Shown here in pieces: positions 59,001-64,000 of a stretch of 64,000 nucleotides of DNA. The notes beneath the pieces are model-generated. The model saw nothing but the letters and a program-made list of their open reading frames with translations, was not told where the DNA came from and did no database searches. The number at the start of each line of letters is the position of its first letter. Position 1 is the first letter of the stretch. The translations under genes and the position numbers were made by a program. The DNA comes from Epiperipatus broadwayi (taxonomy: Eukaryota; Onychophora; Udeonychophora; Euonychophora; Peripatidae): NCBI GenBank assembly GCA_028023455.1, contig JAQFVV010000151.1, forward strand, positions 213,001-277,000, in the 5' to 3' direction.

Positions 59001-60885
59001 ATGTGTGTGTGTGTGTGTGTGTGTCAAAGCATTGACTGGTAAGCGAACTCTGGCCAGCCGCTTGGAAGGAAGCTATCCTTCAGCTTTCCATTTTTAAAAG
59101 AAGTTTTGGAAATATAGAATTATTCAGTAGTAAAAACTTTTCTTATTGTTAATCTTCTTCTTATCATGCAATCTAATCTTTACTATTACACTTTGATAAG
59201 AATATGACAATATCCCAGATCTATATCTTAATGATTCAATGCTTTAATCACTAGAGAAATGCTTGAAGAATTAAATTCTTTTTTGTAATCTAATGCTTAA
59301 TGACAACTTGCTCATATTCAGCAATTCTTTCTATAACTTCTTTCAATATTTGGAAATGACCTCTGCATCAAACACATTTAAATCCAATTCATTACATTTA
59401 AATTGAACTTATTCTTTTGTTTGGATGTAATCCAAAGTTTGTTATAAATGTGTTATAATTATCTTGATAAATTTTGTAAAAAAACAATAAAAGACTGATG
59501 GGCGTATAATTTCCAAGATCTTCTTTATTACTCTACTTAAATTATCAATATAACTATTCTAGTCTTCTAATCACATAGTACATCTTTACCATTTAGGCAT
59601 TTGGTATATAATTTTACCAACATTTTTTCTATCTTTTCTTCTGCAATTTTAAAGATATCAATAACAATTCCATCAGGTCTCCCTTTTTCATTTAAAATGC
59701 TGGACAATTTATAGGATGTAATAACTATAGGGATATTTTGTTTTCTTGTTCTTTATTACTATAAAAAATTCTATAGAATTTTTCTGCACATTTCACAATA
59801 TCATTTCTCTTTTTAGTAATAGTTCCATCTTTTCTTTTTATTGAAAAAATAACTTTCTTTCCAGTAATCAAAATGTTGTTTTACATTTTTGAGACCTTTA
59901 TTCTCTTAAATAATTTTTCTTGCCAATTCACAATTATATTTTCTTATATCTTTATTAACTCTTTGGTGTACCATTTTACAAAACTCTAAATATTCAATTT
60001 TTTTTTAATGAATCATTTCTAAAAATTGTCATAATTCTTTTTTTTTTTCCCATACAATGCTTTTCTTACAGTTATTAATAAAATAACAGTTATTTATATA
60101 ATGATTTCATTCAAGTCTGGATTATGTCCAAAGACTGTTAATATGTTAAAATAATATGCAAGTTCTAATTTAAATTCATTTAAGTCTTTCTGTTAATATT
60201 TATTTTCTTAATTGTTTTTGTCTCTCTATTTGTGCATTAACATGTATCTTACATCTTACTAATTGATGATCACTTCCAATATTTAATCTATCAAGAACAT
60301 TTAAGTCTTTGAAATACATACTTTCTAGGAGTCAAAATATAATCCAATTCTGCTGCATCTCCATTTAAATGATTTCATGATTATTTTCAATGAATATTTT
60401 TCCCAAAGAAAGCCACAAGTCTATATCCTCCCTCATTTTTATCAGCATAACCAAATTTTCCCACTGCATTTATATCTTTCAATTATTTTAATTATAACAA
60501 TTTTAGCACTAAAATCTTCCATGACAATTTTAAAATGTTTGTTCAGTCTAATCAAAAGCCTTTTGTATGTCTATTTAAAAATTATTTACTTCTTTATCAC
60601 AATGAGAACTTGTTCGAACATAAATCTGAATTATTTGCATTTAATCTCTTCCATTAAGTTGAATAATGAATCTCACCACTCTGACTGATTTAGTATCAAT
60701 GTCCAAAATGTTCTTTCCAATTTTTATTTATAATGGATCCTACTTCACTTCTGCCTCCAATATGTGTTCCTTTGTAGTGAAGAACGTATTCACTTTTTTA
60801 ATTAATTGTCTCTTCTAACTTCATAATAATTCTTCCAATTTATGTAATCTTCACTTGAAAGTGATCTGCAATTGTAATTAGCCAT
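58150..60885 (-). mobile_element. RTE-type LINE, nearly full length but decayed
   Basis: Reading down the minus strand: MANYNCRSLSSED (endonuclease start) at about 60885; HYKGTHIGGRSEVGSIINK in broken frames; near 59680 ILNEKGRPDGIVIDIFKIAE, the early reverse-transcriptase block; near 58930 NYLGHLNFVNDLVVFANN, where the catalytic FADD has become FVND; then LDENKKIGLKINAEKTKV and, near 58600, LKRKIFNRFVLSF...ETWTLN. Many stops. A family 1 SINE and a TA/TG microsatellite (58963-59082) sit inside it, between reverse-transcriptase blocks, and are therefore younger. Confidence 0.78.
58963..59082 (-). mobile_element. family 1 SINE fragment with TA/TG microsatellite
   Basis: On the minus strand GGCCAGAGTTCGCTTACCAG and AATGCTTTGACACAC match the 3' half of the SINE, directly followed by the (CA)n(TA)n run in place of an A tail. 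The SINE head is missing or badly decayed. Confidence 0.6.
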
Positions 60886-61990
60886 ACAAAAAATCATCAT
60901 CAATTCAGGTGACTCTTAGCACTTTCACTTTCAGCCACCAACTGTTACTTTGGCTGGGAATAAGAACTATAATTAAGTTTTGTCTGCTGTGATTGTAATA
61001 CCTATAGAAAAAAATAATTCACACATATTTATCATGCTTTCAAAAAAACTGAACCAATGATGAAAAGAAAAAATCATAGTATTTGTTGATTTTAAACTCA
61101 GAAATAGAAAACTAATAAACTCATCATAATAACTGATGCTGATGAAGGTTAACAAGAAGCCCATCCATGGACATTTACTGCATGAATAATCACATAATAG
61201 TAATGGCTGCAGCAACAAGAATATATGGAGTGGATATTAGGAATTTGCCCCACTCAGTTCTTTTAAGGTCTCAAAGAAGAATCAAAAGGTTCTCATTTCA
61301 GTTAACAGGAAATTAAAAATAATTTAAAAATTTGTTTTTTTCTTGCATGGGCTATCTTTTAAATCCACACCATTTCACTTTTTGAAGATATAACATATAC
61401 CATTATTTATTAGCAATCACTCATAAACTAGAATGGGTAGTAAATCTAAAGCAAGAGGGAGAGAGAAAGGTAAAAGTGAGTACCATTGTTTTTATATAAC
61501 ATTTTGAAATACCATCTTTGCTAATAAACTTTTTCACAAAAAAACTTCAACATCATAATCAACTGTAGCTCTTCACTGCATATCACATTCATCCATATCC
61601 TTCCAATGAGGCAGTTAATAGTGCCCTTTTAGAGCATCTTTAAGATATATTTATAGCAATTAAGGTCTCTCTTTTTCCCCAGAGAATGTTATTCTTCATT
61701 CTCTGCACACTTAATTTAATTAAGAGGCATTCTTGCAATAGTTAAGTTAATATCATAACATCTAGAAAACTGAAAATGCACACACTGTTTTAAGTCTTTG
61801 TAAAAAATCTTTAAACATATTTTTTCCCAATGTCTTTATATTACACTAATAAGAAGTCTAAATCTCATTGCCATTAATAATTTTAATAGAAAAATAGATC
61901 TATATATAACTTTATTTGTTCAGTATGCAGAAAGCATGTAATGTTCATCTTACAACCATAGCACTTTACAATTAATACACATTTATTTTA
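60886..61990. other. AT-rich DNA, nothing recognised
   Basis: The minus-strand frame at 60973-61218 is hydrophobic and unrecognised. No RNA gene or clear repeat was seen. Confidence 0.4.
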
Positions 61991-62262
61991 GTGGGGATTT
62001 GAATCCAGACTTTCAAGATTCCTTCAGTCATTCACTCTTCTTCAACTGATAACCATGACTGCATACATATAAAAAAGATAAATGATTTTCAATATATGTA
62101 TTTCATGCCAAACCAGCTCATCATTTCATCCAGATTATCCTCTCCCATACATATATATAATCAATGCTTGATTTATATTAAGACATCAAATCTTCAAACT
62201 TTAATGTACAGGCTTCAATCTTCTGCACTCCCCAATTCTTTAGCCATCTAGCTTAAGTATAT
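61991..62262. mobile_element. family C repeat, second copy
   Basis: It matches 53181-53480: GGGGATTTGAATCCAGACTTTC, TGTATTTCATGCCAAACCAGC, TTTATATTAAGACATCAAATC, ACAGGCTTCAATCTTCTGCA. The right inverted terminus is not seen; the copy stops where the RTE element begins. Confidence 0.65.
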
Positions 62263-62383
62263 ATACTATCATCATTATCAACCATTATCAATCCATTGCA
62301 GGATGAAGGCTCTTCCAAGTTCAATCCATCTTCTCTGATCTTTAACTTCTCTTCTCCACATCACTCCTGCACACTTTCTTATT

Positions 62384-62746
62384 TCATCCATCCACCTCAC
62401 ATGTGGTCTTTCTGGGTCTTTTACAATCTCTTGGAATCCAGTTTAAGATTTCAATTGTCAATCTATTATCATCTCTTCTAGCAATATGTACAGCCCAACT
62501 CCACTTCAGACTTTTAATTTTTTCAATGAGGTCAGTAACACTTGTTTGTTCTCTTACCCATATATTGTGTTTTTGATCTCTTCTTGTTACTCCCAACATG
62601 CATCTATCCATACTTCTTTGAATGGTCTGAAGTCTCTGTATTGCTCTTCTATTAAGTGTCCAAGTCTCAGATCCATAATTAAAAATGGGTAAAACACATT
62701 TATTAAAAACCTTTCTTTTCAAACACATAGGGATATTTATTGTCAT
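62384..62746 (-). pseudogene. RTE reverse transcriptase, C-terminal part (sense half)
   Basis: It holds CLKRKVFNKCVLP, YGSETWTL (the YGCETW block of the family), a long helix and IARRDDNRLTIEILNWIPRD. It is open for 120 codons, so it is one of the younger copies here. It begins exactly at the inversion point and has no start of its own. Confidence 0.75.
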
Positions 62747-62758
62747 ATTTTAAAGAAT

Positions 62759-63079
62759 ATGTATAAAAATGCAACAACAACAATTAGATTACATAATGAT
62801 ACTAGGAAAGTCAACATTGAGAAGGGTGTAAGACAGGGTGACTCCATATCTCTAAAACTTTTTACAGCAATACTGCAAGAAGTATTTTGTGGATTAAAAT
62901 GGGAAGCTAAAGGAGTGAAAGTAAATGGAGATTATTTAAGTCATTTAGATTTTGCAGATGATGTAGTTGTTTTTGAAAATAATGTTTTAGAGCTGGAGGA
63001 AATGTTGCAGGAGTTATCAGATGAAAGTAGGACTAAAGGTAGGAGTTATCTGATGAAAGTAGGACAAGATAAATGTTAA
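62759..63079 (+). pseudogene. RTE reverse transcriptase, palm-domain part (inverted half)
   Basis: It holds IRLHNDTRKVNIEKGVRQGD, then HLDFADDVVVF with both catalytic aspartates, and LEEMLQELSDESR. After 63079 the frame shifts but similarity goes on (KKTKVMFNRFAQNMKIKID ... LDWSAFGR) to about 63265. A short duplication (AGGAGTTATC(A/T)GATGAAAGTAGGAC twice, at about 63009 and 63042) breaks the frame. Confidence 0.75.
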
Positions 63080-63270
63080 AAAGACTAAAGTAATGTTTAA
63101 TCGGTTTGCTCAAAATATGAAAATAAAGATTGATTATGATGAATTAGAAAAAGTAATACCTTGGTCAGATTATTAATGGAAACATAATGGATGAAATTAA
63201 TCATATAATTGAACTTGATTGGAGTGCTTTTGGTAGAAATAACTTGATGATACTAAAAGGAAATATACAC

Positions 63271-64000
63271 TATACCTATATTTAAATATAACACATCTAT
63301 TTTGTAATTGTAATTTACTTATAAATCATATCTGAAAATACATGAGCAAATGATGCTATATATCTGGGTGGAAAATGACATTGCAGTAATCATGACATTT
63401 ATTTATTGCAGTACTCTGTGTAAAATTTAAATATTGATTCCTTTTTATTTGAGAAGCAGTATATATATATATATGTGAAAATATCCCAGTGCATATTCTA
63501 ACTGAAAATTCAAATATAGTTTCAGATTTTATATTTATTCACAGAGGGCGCTGCTAAAAAAGCATAACATTTGGGAGAGTGATTTGAACATTATATATAC
63601 ACACATACGTATATATATAACATAACCCTAAAAAATGCTCTTTATAGAACAGTTTGAATTAAGATTTTAATTTTACATATTAGCAAATTTCTGAAATTGT
63701 AAACTGTAAATACTGTTAATGATCAGGTATTGATCACACTAGTCCAATAAAAAATAGTATGTGCAAAATAGATTTTTACTTTGTTTTATTTTAAGATTTA
63801 ATTGTTCACACTTTCTAACTGCACAGTTTTTATAAATCAGTTGTACATGAAATATATATTTATATTAAAATTATCAAATAAATTAATTAGGCTGCCATCT
63901 GGTAGTGAATGAGACAAATATAATTACAAAAGAGATTGGAAATCTCTACATTTCACTTTTATTAATTGAAAGTTTTTATATATATAATTAAATAAATGTT
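63271..64000. other. AT-rich DNA, nothing recognised
   Basis: TA runs (63463-63474, 63592-63620) and an isolated GC-richer phrase CAGAGGGCGCTGCT at about 63542. No gene was recognised. Confidence 0.4.

Larger units (their letters stand above)
62265..63270 (-). mobile_element. RTE-type LINE with 5' inversion (twin-primed copy)
   Basis: The 3' part is on the minus strand (62746 down to about 62270): NIPMCLKRKVFNKCVLPIFN, YGSETWTLNRRAIQRLQTIQ, IKSLKWSWAVHIARRDDNR, ending in ATGATGATAG-type units. The part that should precede it is on the plus strand (62759 to about 63265): GVRQGDSISLKLFTAILQEV, HLDFADDVVVFENN with the FADD catalytic motif, and then LDWSAFGRN. The two halves meet head to head near 62750. 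Known biology: this order arises when a LINE is copied by twin priming. Confidence 0.8.

Noticed and set aside
60377-60688. 103-codon plus-strand frame
   Set aside because: It is the complement of the decayed RTE endonuclease region.

Overview
This window is animal nuclear DNA. It is very AT-rich, with long introns, GT-AG splice sites, one spliced multi-exon gene, and many LINE, SINE, hAT and foldback repeats. There are no operons, ribosome binding sites or bacterial genes. The species cannot be fixed from the sequence. An invertebrate with a repeat-laden, roughly 70%-AT genome fits best, judged by eye.

The main gene lies on the minus strand from about 50.6 kb down to 3.2 kb. It has eight coding exons (50517-50643, 42367-42613, 39867-39999, 27886-28064, 19811-20044, about 14581-14663, about 4239-4420, 3217-3675). 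Every exon joins the next in a consistent reading phase. Together they encode a protein of about 547-552 residues with about five ankyrin repeats, six membrane segments and a complete cysteine-rich DHHC domain. This is an S-acyltransferase (palmitoyltransferase) of the ankyrin-DHHC class (ZDHHC13/ZDHHC17, Patsas, Akr1). About 47 kb of DNA encodes about 1.65 kb of protein; the rest is intron filled with repeats.

About 195 bp from the first coding exon, on the opposite strand, is a second conserved coding block (50839-51626). It resembles the DUF4708 / C18orf63 family and starts at a good splice acceptor. It carries a one-base frameshift at 51494-51497 and seems to lack a stretch of about 30 residues. 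It may be a broken gene, or a real gene with a sequence error. Its upstream exons were not found.

Mobile DNA includes several RTE-type (BovB-like) LINE copies: a nearly full-length decayed one at 58.15-60.89 kb, a 5' half at 11.3-12.45 kb, 3' ends at 1-265 and 26.46-26.74 kb, and a copy at 62.27-63.27 kb with the 5' inversion typical of twin priming. There are also fragments of other LINEs with a terminal zinc knuckle, a 496-bp hAT element with a perfect 8-bp target duplication (36702-37197), a SPIN-like hAT fragment (21823-22000), and tRNA-derived SINEs.

The most unusual feature is the density of inverted-repeat (foldback) elements. A pair of 1-kb arms lies at 29.35-30.35 and 34.35-35.34 kb. 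Between the arms is a 752-bp palindromic element with a 15-bp flanking duplication, inserted into a decayed LINE. Further palindromes lie near 1.1, 10.4, 12.9, 38.1, 42.75, 46.8, 49.5, 53.4 and 56.3 kb.
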